NCBI RefSeq assembly: GCF_022531965.1
Contig: NZ_CP092831.1
Location: 1,516,001-1,580,000, forward strand
Length of the DNA: 64,000 nt
Reading direction: 5' to 3'
Origin: Paenibacillus peoriae
Lineage (GTDB): Bacteria; Bacillota; Bacilli; Paenibacillales; Paenibacillaceae
In this document: one piece after another, positions 6,084 through 16,022 of the stretch
Layout of the letters: every line of letters starts with the position of its first letter
Numbering within the stretch: position 1 is the first letter of the stretch
The notes under the pieces: model-generated
Databases searched by the model: none
Seen by the model: the letters and a program-made list of their open reading frames with translations, nothing else
Told to the model about the DNA's origin: nothing
Program-made: the position numbers and the translations under genes

Positions 6084-7760
6084 ATGGAGCTGCTTCAAAT
6101 TGGAATTGTGATCGTTATATTGCTGCTCTTGGTAAAGCCAATGGGTACATATATGTATCATGTATTCTCGAATGAACCGAATCGGACGGATCGGATTTTT
6201 GGCAGAACAGAAAAGCTGATTTATAAGGTAGTAGGCTTGAAGAAAGTGGAGAGCATGCGTTGGACTACGTATGTTATGAGTTTCATTGCTACGAACGTCG
6301 TGCTTGTGGCAATCAGCTACTTGCTGTTGCGTTTACAGGGAATGCTTCCCGGTAATCCGGCTGGAAACAGTAATATGGAAGCATCACTAGCTTTTAATAC
6401 GGTAATCAGCTTTATGACGAATACGAATCTCCAACATTATAGCGGAGAAAGCGGGCTTACGTATCTGACACAGATGGCGTTCGTCACGATGATGATGTTC
6501 ACTTCGGCTGCTTCCGGTTTTTCGGTTGCTGCGGCTTTTATGAGAGGATTGACGCGGCGCGGTGAAGGGATGGGCAATTTCTTTCAAGATTTTATTAAAG
6601 CTATTATAAGGATTTTCCTGCCGCTGGCCTTTGTGCTTACGCTGGTGCTGGTGGGATTGAAGATACCACAGACGCTACAGCCTACGGCGGATCTTACGAC
6701 GCTGAGCGGAACACAACAGCAAATTTCTATGGGACCCATTGCTTCTCTGGAGTCCATCAAGCATTTGGGGACGAACGGGGGCGGTTATGCGGGAGCTAAC
6801 TCTGCGCATCCTTTTGAAAATCCAAGTCCTTGGACGAACGTGCTGGAAATTTTGGCAATGTGGGTAATGCCGGCTTCGTTGCCGTATACCTTTGGATTGT
6901 TTGCCCGTAATCGTAAGCAGGGCTGGATTATTTTTAGCTCCATGATGGTATTGTTTCTAATTTTTCTATCCATTACGTATGTGTCTGAGAAGACAGGTAA
7001 TCCGTTAATCCAGACACTGGGTGTGGATGCTTCTCAGGGAAGCATGGAAGGGAAAGAGGTTCGTTTCGGTATTGGGCAATCGGCTTTATTCACTGCGGTC
7101 ACAACAGCGGCAACGACAGGTTCGGTCAATAATATGCATGATACACTAACCCCGCTAGGTGGCATGGCTGCTTTGGGAGAAATGATGCTAAACGTCATTT
7201 TTGGCGGCAAGGGTGTCGGGCTGATGAATATGCTGATGTATGCGATTCTGGGTGTGTTTATATGCGGACTGATGGTCGGGAGAACTCCGGAATTTATGGG
7301 AAGGAAAATTGAAGGCAAGGAAATGAAGCTGATCGCCATTGCCATTTTGGTACATCCGTTTCTCATTCTCGCCCCAACTGCGCTTGCGTTTATGAGTCAT
7401 TGGGGATATGATGCGGTCACTAACCCTGGCTATCACGGGTTGACTCAGGTGCTCTATGAATATGCGTCATCTGCCGCAAATAATGGTTCGGGGTTTGAAG
7501 GTCTTTCAGATAACAACGTATTCTGGAATGTAACAACGGGGATGGTTATGTTCTTCGGGCGATATGTATCTATGATTGCATTGTTGGCTGTGGCGGCTTC
7601 GTTGAATGCCAAAGCGCCGACTCCGGTGACGACGGGGACACTGCGCACGGACAACAAGTTATTTGGAGCCATTCTGATCGGAGTCGTGCTGCTGATTGGT
7701 GCGTTGACCTTTTTACCTGTCATCGTATTGGGACCTGTTGCTGAATTTTTGACCATGTGA
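6084..7760 (+). CDS. kdpA: Potassium-transporting ATPase subunit KdpA
   Basis: A 558-aa polytopic membrane protein, the K+-channel-like subunit of the KdpFABC high-affinity uptake pump. The selectivity-filter loops are visible: TNTNLQHYSGE, LGTNGGGYAGANSAHPFENP and TAATTGSVNNMHD. About ten membrane helices; length matches the family. ATG 6084 follows GAAGGAGGAATAGAGG. It begins the core kdpABC block, 37 nt before kdpB, and depends on the c-di-AMP-regulated transcript. Confidence 0.98.
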   Translation: MELLQIGIVIVILLLLVKPMGTYMYHVFSNEPNRTDRIFGRTEKLIYKVVGLKKVESMRWTTYVMSFIATNVVLVAISYLLLRLQGMLPGNPAGNSNMEASLAFNTVISFMTNTNLQHYSGESGLTYLTQMAFVTMMMFTSAASGFSVAAAFMRGLTRRGEGMGNFFQDFIKAIIRIFLPLAFVLTLVLVGLKIPQTLQPTADLTTLSGTQQQISMGPIASLESIKHLGTNGGGYAGANSAHPFENPSPWTNVLEILAMWVMPASLPYTFGLFARNRKQGWIIFSSMMVLFLIFLSITYVSEKTGNPLIQTLGVDASQGSMEGKEVRFGIGQSALFTAVTTAATTGSVNNMHDTLTPLGGMAALGEMMLNVIFGGKGVGLMNMLMYAILGVFICGLMVGRTPEFMGRKIEGKEMKLIAIAILVHPFLILAPTALAFMSHWGYDAVTNPGYHGLTQVLYEYASSAANNGSGFEGLSDNNVFWNVTTGMVMFFGRYVSMIALLAVAASLNAKAPTPVTTGTLRTDNKLFGAILIGVVLLIGALTFLPVIVLGPVAEFLTM

Positions 7761-7797
7761 AGAAGAAAATGAGAATGGATGAACGGGGTGTTTGACC

Positions 7798-9828
7798 ATG
7801 AAGGAACAACGCAAACACATGCTGGACAGAAGCATCTTGAAGCATGCGATCAAGGATAGCTTTATAAAATTAAATCCGATGATGATGATGAAAAATCCTG
7901 TCATGTTCGTCGTGGAGATCGGTACATTGGTCGTGCTGCTAATGTTACTGTTTCCCGGTTATTTTGGAACTGACAAGGAAATAGGCTTTAACCTGGCCGT
8001 GTTTGTTATTCTGTTGTTTACGTTGCTTTTTGCCAACTTTGCCGAAGCGCTCGCGGAGGGGCGGGGTAAGGCACAAGCTGCCTCTTTAAAAAAATCCAAG
8101 CAGGATACGCAAGCTAACAAGCTCGTCGGAAATGACATTCAGGTGGTTAGCTCAACCGAGTTGCGTAAGGGGGACGTAGTTATTGTCTCCCAGGGTGAAA
8201 TGATTCCAAGCGATGGTGAGGTCATTGAAGGTTTGGCTTCGGTGGATGAATCTGCAATTACGGGAGAATCGGCTCCGGTCATCAAGGAATCGGGTGGTGA
8301 TTTTTGCTCGGTAACCGGCGGAACGCGAGTGGTTAGTGACCGGATTAAGGTGCGGATTACGACAGAGCCGGGCGAGACATTTATTGATAAAATGATTTCG
8401 CTCGTGGAAGGCGCTCAGCGGCAAAAAACGCCGAATGAGATTGCGCTGAACACTTTGCTGATTAGCTTGACGATTATTTTTCTAATTGTGGTGGTTACGC
8501 TAGCGCCGATTGCCCGTCATTTTAACATTGATTTGCCTGTTCCTGTGCTGATTTCGTTGCTAGTCTGTCTGATTCCAACCACGATTGGAGGACTGTTGTC
8601 AGCCATCGGGATTGCCGGTATGGACCGGGTCACCCAGTTTAATGTGCTAGCCATGTCAGGCAAGGCGGTAGAAGCTTCTGGGGATATCAACACGATGATT
8701 CTGGATAAAACAGGTACAATCACCTTCGGGAACCGGATGGCGAGTGAATTCGTGCCTGTAGAGGGCGTGGAGAAGGCAGAGCTAGTGAAGTGGGCAGCGA
8801 CTAGCTCTATGAAGGATGAGACGCCAGAGGGTCGCTCGGTTCTCGAGTTGATGCGCAAACAGGAGCATACGTTGGATGAATCCTTGGCGGCAGGTGGAAC
8901 CTTTATCGAATTCAAGGCGGAGACCCGGATGAGTGGTCTGGATCTGGCCGATGGACGAAAGGTACGCAAGGGCGCAGTGGATTCCGTTCGGCAATGGATC
9001 GTATCGCAAAATGGCAGTGTTCCAGCCGATCTGGAGGAAAAAGCGAATCAGGTAGCCTCTGAAGGAGGTACACCGTTGGCAGTCGCGCTAGATGATCAGA
9101 TATACGGTATTATTTATTTAAAGGATACAGTGAAGCCAGGCATGAAGGAACGGTTTGATCAGCTCCGGGAAATGGGTATCCGTACGATCATGTGTACCGG
9201 AGATAATCCGCTGACAGCAGCTACAATTGCTCGAGAAGCGGGTGTGGACGACTTTGTAGCTGAGAGCAAGCCGGAGGACAAAATCGCGGTTATCCGACGT
9301 GAGCAGGAACAGGGTAAGCTGGTTGCCATGACTGGAGACGGCACCAATGATGCACCTGCGTTGGCGCAAGCCGATGTAGGTCTTGCCATGAATAGCGGCA
9401 CAGTCGCGGCCAAAGAAGCGGCTAATATGGTGGACTTGGATTCCGATCCGTCCAAAATTATTGAGGTGGTCGCGATCGGCAAGCAGCTGCTTATGACGCG
9501 CGGAGCATTGACAACGTTCAGCATTGCGAACGATGTTGCCAAATATTTTGCCATCATCCCGGCGATGTTCATGCTAGCCATTCCACAAATGGGCGCTTTG
9601 AACGTCATGGGGCTTGGCTCCCCGCTGTCGGCTATTTTGTCGGCGTTGATCTTTAACGCGGTTATTATTCCGCTTTTGATTCCGCTGGCCATGAAGGGCG
9701 TGAAGTATAAGCCGATGAGCTCGGATCGCCTGCTGGGACGGAATTTGCTGATTTACGGTCTGGGCGGTATGGTCGTACCGTTTGTCGGTATAAAGGCCAT
9801 TGATTTGCTGGTGCATTTGTGGATTTAG
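7798..9828 (+). CDS. kdpB: Potassium-transporting ATPase ATP-binding subunit KdpB
   Basis: A 676-aa P-type ATPase that drives K+ uptake by KdpA. Visible motifs: TGES (155-158; the Ser corresponds to the inhibitory phosphoserine of E. coli KdpB), the phosphorylation motif DKTGT with Asp303, and the hinge [12 protein letters not shown]. Start ATG 7798 has GGGGTG 7 nt upstream; an in-frame TTG six bases earlier is less likely. Sits between kdpA and kdpC with short spacers. Confidence 0.98.
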   Translation: MKEQRKHMLDRSILKHAIKDSFIKLNPMMMMKNPVMFVVEIGTLVVLLMLLFPGYFGTDKEIGFNLAVFVILLFTLLFANFAEALAEGRGKAQAASLKKSKQDTQANKLVGNDIQVVSSTELRKGDVVIVSQGEMIPSDGEVIEGLASVDESAITGESAPVIKESGGDFCSVTGGTRVVSDRIKVRITTEPGETFIDKMISLVEGAQRQKTPNEIALNTLLISLTIIFLIVVVTLAPIARHFNIDLPVPVLISLLVCLIPTTIGGLLSAIGIAGMDRVTQFNVLAMSGKAVEASGDINTMILDKTGTITFGNRMASEFVPVEGVEKAELVKWAATSSMKDETPEGRSVLELMRKQEHTLDESLAAGGTFIEFKAETRMSGLDLADGRKVRKGAVDSVRQWIVSQNGSVPADLEEKANQVASEGGTPLAVALDDQIYGIIYLKDTVKPGMKERFDQLREMGIRTIMCTGDNPLTAATIAREAGVDDFVAESKPEDKIAVIRREQEQGKLVAMTGDGTNDAPALAQADVGLAMNSGTVAAKEAANMVDLDSDPSKIIEVVAIGKQLLMTRGALTTFSIANDVAKYFAIIPAMFMLAIPQMGALNVMGLGSPLSAILSALIFNAVIIPLLIPLAMKGVKYKPMSSDRLLGRNLLIYGLGGMVVPFVGIKAIDLLVHLWI

Positions 9829-9847
9829 CGCAGAAAGGGTGAACGAC

Positions 9848-10576
9848 ATGAGTGGTTTTTATCGGATGATGTCTGGACGCAGATTTGCTGCACACGAAAA
9901 AGCTGAATCTGGCGGACAAGGTCATAACAAACATACAGGGACCGGGACTGTGTCGGAAGGAAAACCGGAGAGACAAGAGATGCGAGGAAGTACAGTTATT
10001 GGAGTGGCTTTGCGAACTTCGGTGCTGATGATTCTCTTGTGCGGTTTGGCATATCCGCTAGCCAGTACAGGAATAGCGCAGGTTCTGTTTCCGCAGCAAG
10101 CAAACGGCAGTATGCTTCGTGACGCGGAGGAGCGGGTGGTCGGCTCCGAACTGATTGGGCAGTCTTTCACTGATTCGGCGTTTTTTCAAGGTCGGGTATC
10201 GAGCGTTGATTATAATGGGGTTGGTTCAGGCTCTAGTAACTACGCACCGTCGAATCCGGCCTTGATACAGCGAGTCAAGGACTCTATTGCGGATTGGCAG
10301 AAGCATAACCCGGATGTGCCTGTTAGTCAGGTTCCGGTGGACCTGATTACGAACTCCGGCTCCGGTCTGGACCCACACATCTCGCCACAGGCGGCATGGG
10401 TGCAAATTCCGCGCATTAGCGGCTTGACGGGTATCCCGCAGGATCAACTGAGAGCACTGGTGCAGGAGCAGACAGAAGGCCGCAACGCCGGCGTGTTCGG
10501 CGAGCCGCGTGTCAACGTGCTCAAGCTAAATCTTGCGCTTGAGGCGCAAATGAAGGTAGAGCCTGCCAAGCGTTGA
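9848..10576 (+). CDS. kdpC: Potassium-transporting ATPase subunit KdpC, N-terminally extended
   Basis: A 242-aa protein. Residues from about 46 match KdpC: one membrane helix (STVIGVALRTSVLMILLCGL), LFPQQANGSM, the conserved Q-SFTDSAFFQGRVSS region, DLITNSGSGLDPHISP and FGEPRVNVLKLNLAL. KdpC stabilises the complex and helps ATP binding. Typical KdpC has about 190-200 residues; this one carries some 45 extra polar, His/Gly/Lys-rich residues before the helix. ATG 9848 follows AAAGGGTG, and an internal ATG at residue 45 could give a standard-length product. Last gene of the operon. Confidence 0.96.
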   Translation: MSGFYRMMSGRRFAAHEKAESGGQGHNKHTGTGTVSEGKPERQEMRGSTVIGVALRTSVLMILLCGLAYPLASTGIAQVLFPQQANGSMLRDAEERVVGSELIGQSFTDSAFFQGRVSSVDYNGVGSGSSNYAPSNPALIQRVKDSIADWQKHNPDVPVSQVPVDLITNSGSGLDPHISPQAAWVQIPRISGLTGIPQDQLRALVQEQTEGRNAGVFGEPRVNVLKLNLALEAQMKVEPAKR

Positions 10577-10614
10577 GCATTCTCTATGTATACAGGACAA
10601 ATAAAATAGGAAAC

Positions 10615-10660
10615 AAAAAAGGTATTTCGCTGCCATTGGGGCAAGTGAGATACCTTTTTA
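10615..10660. terminator. Bidirectional terminator between kdpC and mntH
   Basis: AAAAAGGTATTTC pairs with GAGATACCTTTTT, with A and T runs on either side serving both converging genes. Confidence 0.85.
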
Positions 10661-10683
10661 ATATATTCATATTTGGCTACCGA

Positions 10684-12003
10684 TTAACCTGAAATCGTTT
10701 GGATGATGAGCACTACATTCAAGATAATGATGATAGCGGTCACGATCCAGGTTAGTACTTTTTGCCACATTTTATTTGCGAATTCACCCATAATCTTTTT
10801 GTCGCTGGTAAAGAGCAGTAATGGAATGATGGCAAAGGGAAGCTGGATGGATAGGATGACCTGGCTCAGCACAAGCAGTTCCTCCGCACCTTTTTCCCCT
10901 GCGATGGCAGTGACGATAACCGCTGGAATGATCGCGATGAGGCGGGTCACCAGACGACGCAACCAAGGTGAAAGACGAAGATTCAAAAAGCCCTCCATCA
11001 CGATTTGCCCGGCTAAAGTGCCTGTTACGGTCGAGTTTTGACCAGAGGCCAGTAACGCTACCCCAAATAGTATGCTCGCCAGTGTGGTTCCCAGTAGGGG
11101 CGAAAGCAGATAGTAGGCATCGCTAATTTCGGCTACATCTGTTCTTCCTGCCGTATGGAATACAGCAGCTGCCACGATCAAGATGGCGGCATTAATAAAT
11201 AATGCGAACATCAGCGCTATACTGGAATCCCAAGTTGCAAATGTAATAGCTTCCCGTTTACCTGCTGAAGTCTGCTCAAATTTGCGAGTTTGTACAATAG
11301 AAGAATGCAGATACAGGTTATGCGGCATTACGGTAGCACCCATAATACCGATAGCAATATACAGCATGCTTGGATTCGTCAAAATTTGCGAGTCTGGTAC
11401 AAAGCCACCCAATACGCCGCCCCATTCCGGTTGTGCCAAAATGAGATTAATGCCAAAACAGCCGGCAATCGTCGCCATCAGTACAATGACGAGGGTTTCC
11501 AATGCCCGAAAGCCTTTGTTTTGCAGCAGTAAAATGAGCATAACATCAAATGCGGTAATGATAACTCCGTATAGTAACGGTAGACCAAACAGCAACTTCA
11601 GCGCAATGGCTGAACCGATGACCTCGGCTAAATCCATGGCTGCTATGGCAATTTCGCACAAGAGCCATAAGCCGATCGCGACAGGACGACTGTAGGCATC
11701 ACGGCACATTTGAGCCAAATCTTTACCTGTGGCAATGCCAAGCTTGCCAGATAAGGCTTGCAGCAGGATGGCCATTAGGTTGGAGATTAGAATGACACTA
11801 AGCAGCGTGTAGCCGAATTTTGATCCGCCGGCGATGTCTGTGGCCCAGTTGCCGGGGTCCATATAGCCGACTGCGACCATATAGCCGGGTCCAGCAAAGG
11901 CAAGAAACTTCCGAAACCAGGTCCCGTCTTTTGGGACGCTCAAGGAACGATTCACTTCCGACAGTGAAGCGATTTCCGCGAAGTTACCCTTTGTATTTTT
12001 CAT
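10684..12003 (-). CDS. mntH: Nramp-family divalent metal/H+ symporter (MntH)
   Basis: A 439-aa Nramp transporter with about eleven membrane helices. The metal-site motifs are present: DPGNW in helix 1 ([11 protein letters not shown]) and MPHNLYLHS in helix 6. Such proteins import Mn2+ with protons. Start ATG 12003 has AGAAGGTG 6 nt upstream; the in-frame GTG at 12012 overlaps that ribosome site. It converges with kdpC and has its own promoter with a candidate operator. A second Mn2+ importer (mntABCD) lies 3 kb away. Confidence 0.96.
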   Translation of the reverse strand: MKNTKGNFAEIASLSEVNRSLSVPKDGTWFRKFLAFAGPGYMVAVGYMDPGNWATDIAGGSKFGYTLLSVILISNLMAILLQALSGKLGIATGKDLAQMCRDAYSRPVAIGLWLLCEIAIAAMDLAEVIGSAIALKLLFGLPLLYGVIITAFDVMLILLLQNKGFRALETLVIVLMATIAGCFGINLILAQPEWGGVLGGFVPDSQILTNPSMLYIAIGIMGATVMPHNLYLHSSIVQTRKFEQTSAGKREAITFATWDSSIALMFALFINAAILIVAAAVFHTAGRTDVAEISDAYYLLSPLLGTTLASILFGVALLASGQNSTVTGTLAGQIVMEGFLNLRLSPWLRRLVTRLIAIIPAVIVTAIAGEKGAEELLVLSQVILSIQLPFAIIPLLLFTSDKKIMGEFANKMWQKVLTWIVTAIIIILNVVLIIQTISG

Positions 12004-12047
12004 ACGCTTCACCTTCTTTATGGATGTTGAAATATATTATTAGTGAC

Positions 12048-12095
12048 ATAACGATTGTGTTATCCCTATTGTACACTCCCAATAGTTTTTGTCTA
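12048..12095 (-). promoter_or_regulatory. mntH promoter with overlapping inverted repeat
   Basis: On the minus strand TAGACA (12090-12095) and TACAAT (12068-12073) are 16 bp apart. Just downstream lies the inverted repeat ATAAC-N6-GTTAT (12048-12063), a possible site for a metal-responsive repressor. Regulator identity is inference. Confidence 0.6.
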
Positions 12096-12173
12096 GTACA
12101 ACTTTTGTGTGGTCAAGCAAGTTAATCGTATTTTTGAAGCAATATGGCCATCGTATAAGCTGAACCATAGAAA

Positions 12174-12215
12174 AACCAAGCTATATCGCTCTGAGGGGAG
12201 CGGCTTGGTCGTTTT
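12174..12215. terminator. Orphan terminator-like hairpin
   Basis: AACCAAGC with inner CGCTC pairs with GAGCG and GCTTGGT, flanked by an A run on the left and T runs on the right. No gene ends immediately before it on either strand. The rest of the 12096-12588 gap shows only an imperfect repeat GTAAA-N8-TTTAC at 12446 upstream of ohr. Confidence 0.55.
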
Positions 12216-12588
12216 GGATTTTTTAAATTGTTGTCCATCTTCCGGGTGAACGCCCGTTCCATATTTTATCAATTTCCTTCTCATGTGCGACAGGGTTATC
12301 CCATCAAATTGGTAGGATTATGAAATGGTCTTACCTTATTCTGTCCCCGAAAATTAAACGACTGGTGGAGATGGTTGTTCAATGTAGACGGCCCAAGTAG
12401 GAGCCTATAACATATAGTGTAAACATGGTGGGGTGGAACTAAACGGTAAATGTACTAGTTTACATCCATATTTCAAATGATTCATTTTATGTAGTTCGTT
12501 TAAAGTACATACGAGAAGGAAATCATGTATTAACATGACGATAGGTTCCTGCGGAATGCAAAAGATATAGTGAAGGAGAGATGAAAAC

Positions 12589-13008
12589 ATGGAAGCATTA
12601 TACACAGCATCAGCAACGGTACATGGTGGAAGAGACGGTTCAGTCGCTTCATCCGATGGAGTTTTGAAGCATAAGCTCAGCACGCCGAAGGAACTGGGTG
12701 GCGCAGGTGGAGAAGCTACGAATCCAGAGCAATTGTTTGCGGCAGGCTATGGTGCCTGCTATGAGAGCGCATTGGCTAATGTGGCCCGGAAGGCTAAGGT
12801 GAAGGTGGACAATGTTGAGGTCACTAGCCACGTATCTATCGGCAAGGATCCAAGCGATGGCGGCTTCCAGCTGGCGGTACGTCTGGATGTGAAAATACCC
12901 GGTATTGAACGCGCCCTGGCCGAAGATTTGGCACGCCAAGCGCATGATTTTTGTCCGTACTCCAAAGCAACACGCGGTAACATTGATGTCGAGCTTAATG
13001 TCATTTGA
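12589..13008 (+). CDS. ohr: Organic hydroperoxide resistance protein (Ohr)
   Basis: A 139-aa OsmC/Ohr-family peroxidase that reduces organic and fatty-acid hydroperoxides using lipoylated partners. Both reactive cysteines are visible: GYGACYESAL (about Cys60) and HDFCPYSKAT (about Cys124). ATG 12589 follows GGAGAG. Length is standard. No ohrR lies next to it, so its regulator must be elsewhere. Confidence 0.96.
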   Translation: MEALYTASATVHGGRDGSVASSDGVLKHKLSTPKELGGAGGEATNPEQLFAAGYGACYESALANVARKAKVKVDNVEVTSHVSIGKDPSDGGFQLAVRLDVKIPGIERALAEDLARQAHDFCPYSKATRGNIDVELNVI

Positions 13009-13182
13009 CTGCATTTCTATAACTTCTACACTCTGGCCGCCGATTTATCGGGGGCTTTTGCACATAGATCTTGATTCGCTGAGATTCACGACCATTTGAC
13101 ATCATCGCCAAAATTCATTAAGATGGCTTAGGTGATTCTGGTCATCAGGTACGAAACAAATTTGAAAAATACGGGTGATATG

Positions 13183-13458
13183 ATGTCTTACAGACCGAAT
13201 ATTGTTAATTTCACGCTGGCTGGCAGCAACGAAAAAGAAGGGCTTTATGAGTTTAAAATGAGTTTGGCCGATGGAACGGAGTGCCGCGTTTTTTCTCAAC
13301 GTCATCCGGAGTGGACCTTGACGAATATTAGTCGACTGCTAACGACGCCTTGCCCGGTATGCCATAAGGATTTTATCTGCAAGTGTATGGATAAGTTCCA
13401 TGAGGAGTTTTTAGAGCAAATTAATACGAAACAGCTGTTTGAGAAAGCATTGAGCTAG
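13183..13458 (+). CDS. Unknown 91-aa protein with C-terminal cysteine cluster
   Basis: I do not recognise this protein. It is soluble, with a C-terminal cluster CPVCHKDFICKC (four Cys and one His within 12 residues) that could bind zinc or iron. I start at ATG 13183, 4 nt after GGGTGA; ATG 13180 and GTG 13132 are in-frame alternatives. A hairpin terminator follows. It lies between two redox-related genes, ohr and a DCC-type thiol oxidoreductase, but nothing ties it to them. Confidence 0.65.
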   Translation: MSYRPNIVNFTLAGSNEKEGLYEFKMSLADGTECRVFSQRHPEWTLTNISRLLTTPCPVCHKDFICKCMDKFHEEFLEQINTKQLFEKALS

Positions 13459-13494
13459 TTTTTCGAACAGGTAAAGACTATACATTTCTAAACA

Positions 13495-13522
13495 AGCGTC
13501 GGATAATTTCGGCGTTTTTTTG
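13495..13522 (+). terminator. Terminator after the 91-aa gene
   Basis: CGTCG and CGGCG form a short stem followed by seven T. Confidence 0.6.
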
Positions 13523-13587
13523 TTTATATTCATATGGTTGCGTTGATGGTATTCATGCCGTTGATTTCCCTGGAGGTGAAATGCTAT

Positions 13588-14013
13588 ATGAACCAGTCTG
13601 ATCATGCTCATTCAGATCACTCCATTGTGTTGGTGGATGGGGTATGCCACTTTTGTCAGGGAGCAGTCCGCTTTATTATCAAGCGTGACCCTAAGGGAAC
13701 ATTTCATTTTGGTTCCCTGCAATCCGAGGCAGGACAAGAACTATTACGTGCAGGAGGACTATCTGCGGATCAGCTGGATACGTTCGTGCTGATTGAAGAC
13801 GGTACGTATTATACAAGGTCCACCGCGGCTTTGCGAATTGCCAAACGTCTTCGTTTTCCATACCCGCTGGCCTATGGTTTCATCCTGGTACCCCGCTTTG
13901 TGCGCAACGCAGTCTATAACTGGGTGGCGCGTAACCGATATCGTTGGTTTGGCAAGGATGAAGAGGATCAATGTCTGATCCCCCCACCAGAAATTAGACA
14001 ACGATTTTTTTAG
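13588..14013 (+). CDS. DCC-family thiol-disulfide oxidoreductase (DUF393)
   Basis: A 141-aa protein starting IVLVDGVCHFCQGAVRFII, the DxxCxxC signature of the DCC family, with the typical later segments GSLQSEAG and STAALRIAKRL. These proteins are thioredoxin-fold-like; their substrates are poorly defined. ATG 13588 has GGAGGTGA 8 nt upstream, and the in-frame start at 13534 has none. It converges on the DUF3153 gene with only 8 nt between the stops. Confidence 0.88.
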   Translation: MNQSDHAHSDHSIVLVDGVCHFCQGAVRFIIKRDPKGTFHFGSLQSEAGQELLRAGGLSADQLDTFVLIEDGTYYTRSTAALRIAKRLRFPYPLAYGFILVPRFVRNAVYNWVARNRYRWFGKDEEDQCLIPPPEIRQRFF

Positions 14014-14021
14014 TTTCTTTT

Positions 14022-14798
14022 TTAAGTTTCTTTTTTGGAGCGATGTCTACGAATTAGTAAGATCACAGCGATCACGATCAATATCAGGCTCGTAACAGCT
14101 ACATACATGATATGTCGTACATTGGGCACGTTAACAGACAATTTTAGCTCGTTAGATTCCAATGGAGCAATGTTCCAGTACAGTGTTTTTCCGTCTTCCG
14201 ACACACGGTCCGCATTATGGGTAGCAGGTTGGATGGGTAAGGATAGGCTGAAGTTAAGATCCAGCTGCCGCTCCAGTAATTTGCGCGCAAACACATTCAT
14301 TTGCTTAAATTTGTCACTCAGTCCTTGAGCTTCTTCAGGAAGCATCCGTGGTAGATCGAGCTTCATGGTAAGATCAATATTCGTTGTGAAAAAATGTTGG
14401 CTCACAGCGCGCTTTATTTCTAATCCCTCAGGTAGATGTAATCCCTGACTGGGATTTTTTTTGTTTGTGCTCCAATCTCCTTGATAATGCCCCTTGATTT
14501 GATATCCCTTTCTTCCCTGTTCAGCTAGCGGCTGTACATCTACATTGTTGCTTTGAATACGCTTGACTAATTGATCTAGCACCCCGGGATTGTCCAACAT
14601 CATCAGTGTCTGGTTGTTTACGCTGAACGTCGCATCCATATCTACACTTTGATCGAGATGAACATCTACATGGATGTCACCTCGAGCACAGGAAGTTAGG
14701 GCAAGCAGACAGCATACCAGCATAAAAATGAGCAGTATTTTTCGTATCCGAACTTGCCGACGTTTGTTCCGATATGGGCTGTACCCTATTGGCTTCAT
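14022..14798 (-). CDS. DUF3153-type lipoprotein with C-terminal membrane anchor
   Basis: A 258-aa protein with a basic N-terminus, a hydrophobic signal and the lipobox LTSC (Cys about 37), an exposed middle region, and a C-terminal membrane helix (IMYVAVTSLILIVIAVILLI) followed by RRHRSKKET. This arrangement matches DUF3153 envelope proteins of Firmicutes, whose function is unknown. ATG 14798 follows GAGGTG at 6 nt. It is a single-gene unit. Confidence 0.75.
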   Translation of the reverse strand: MKPIGYSPYRNKRRQVRIRKILLIFMLVCCLLALTSCARGDIHVDVHLDQSVDMDATFSVNNQTLMMLDNPGVLDQLVKRIQSNNVDVQPLAEQGRKGYQIKGHYQGDWSTNKKNPSQGLHLPEGLEIKRAVSQHFFTTNIDLTMKLDLPRMLPEEAQGLSDKFKQMNVFARKLLERQLDLNFSLSLPIQPATHNADRVSEDGKTLYWNIAPLESNELKLSVNVPNVRHIMYVAVTSLILIVIAVILLIRRHRSKKET

Positions 14799-14923
14799 GA
14801 CCTACACCTCTTTATATGTATTCTTTGGTTTAACGATTGGATATCTTCTATATATTACACATTGGGAGAACGAAAATCGAACGGTATAACGAAATACATA
14901 AGAAGAATTATATTTCACAAAAT

Positions 14924-14941
14924 GTTTCCCTAGGTAAAAAC
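14924..14941. promoter_or_regulatory. MntR/DtxR-like operator upstream of mntA
   Basis: GTTTCCCTAGGTAAAAAC is a pseudo-palindrome centred on CCTAGG and resembles operators of DtxR-family metal repressors such as MntR. A TATACT -10-like box follows at 14949. Manganese repression of mntABCD is expected from known biology; the site itself is inference. Confidence 0.5.
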
Positions 14942-15036
14942 TTTAGTGTATACTCTAAAATATAGTATTGATAAAAAATAATTGAATCAAGGAAATAGTT
15001 TGTCCCAAAACGAAATTCAAAGGAGGATTTTAAAAC

Positions 15037-16008
15037 ATGAACAAGCAGTTTAAGAAGGCTTTGCCGCGCTGGGTAACGACAGTTGGAGTATTGTCTCTAG
15101 CTCTGGTTCTAGCGACTGCATGTACCGATGCTAAGAAGAAAGAGCAGGGAAGTGCGAGAGAGACGGGACAAAAAGTAAAGGCTACGGCTACCATCGGTAT
15201 GATCTCTGACATTGTCGGCAAGGTCGGCGGTAATCATGTGGAGGTCACGGGAATTATGAAGTCAGGCGTTGACCCGCATTTGTACAAGGCTTCACAGGGA
15301 GATATGCGCAAGCTGGATCAGGCCGATGTTATTTTTTATAACGGGTTGCATCTGGAAGGTAAAATGCAGGACATTCTGGAGAAAATCAGCAAGCAAAAAC
15401 CCGTCATACCCGTGTCCAAGAACATCACACAGGATCAGTTGCGTGCAGGTAGCCCGGAAATGGGATCTGAGCATGATCCACATATCTGGTTTAACGTACA
15501 GAATTGGATGTCTGCGGTAGAAACCGTCAGAGATGAATTGTCGACGCTAGACGCTGTTCATGCGGAGGAATATAAGGCCAACGCAGAAGCCTATCTTACT
15601 GAGCTGCGAAAGCTGGATGATTACACGAGAGAGCAGATTGCCAGTATACCGGAAGCCCAGCGCGTGCTTGTCACTGCACATGATGCTTTCGGCTATTTCG
15701 GAGATGCCTACCACATTCAAGTGAGAGGACTTCAAGGTATGAGCACAGAATCAGAAGCGGGTTCTCAAGATGTGACCAAGCTGCGAGATTATTTGGTGGA
15801 GCATAAAATCAAGGCCATATTCGTAGAATCTAGTGTTCCGAGAAAGGCCATAGATGCGGTTATTCAGGGGGCCGCTCAGCAAGGTCATACAATTGAGGTT
15901 GGTGGCGAGCTGTATTCGGATGCCATGGGTGAAGAGGGCACAGAAAATGGAACATATATCGGAATGGTCAAGCATAACGTCAATACGATTGTTAAAGCTC
16001 TTAAATAA
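15037..16008 (+). CDS. mntA: Manganese ABC transporter substrate-binding lipoprotein
   Basis: A 323-aa cluster-9 (ZnuA/PsaA-type) binding lipoprotein: lipobox ending ATAC (about Cys29). Likely metal ligands are visible: His in VDPHLY, His in HDPHIWF, Glu in IFVESSVPR and Asp in LYSDAMG. Two His plus Glu and Asp is the manganese-type set. There is no His-rich loop of the kind typical of zinc-binding ZnuA. ATG 15037 follows AAAGGAGG. First gene of mntABCD, in the same order as in Bacillus. Confidence 0.95.
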   Translation: MNKQFKKALPRWVTTVGVLSLALVLATACTDAKKKEQGSARETGQKVKATATIGMISDIVGKVGGNHVEVTGIMKSGVDPHLYKASQGDMRKLDQADVIFYNGLHLEGKMQDILEKISKQKPVIPVSKNITQDQLRAGSPEMGSEHDPHIWFNVQNWMSAVETVRDELSTLDAVHAEEYKANAEAYLTELRKLDDYTREQIASIPEAQRVLVTAHDAFGYFGDAYHIQVRGLQGMSTESEAGSQDVTKLRDYLVEHKIKAIFVESSVPRKAIDAVIQGAAQQGHTIEVGGELYSDAMGEEGTENGTYIGMVKHNVNTIVKALK

Positions 16009-16022
16009 GGAGGCAGAGATAC

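Noticed and set aside
11183..11695. Plus-strand frame of 170 codons
   Set aside because: Antisense to mntH, whose motifs are unambiguous.
12093..12284. Minus-strand frame of 63 codons upstream of mntH
   Set aside because: Runs through a hairpin and the mntH promoter; sequence not protein-like.
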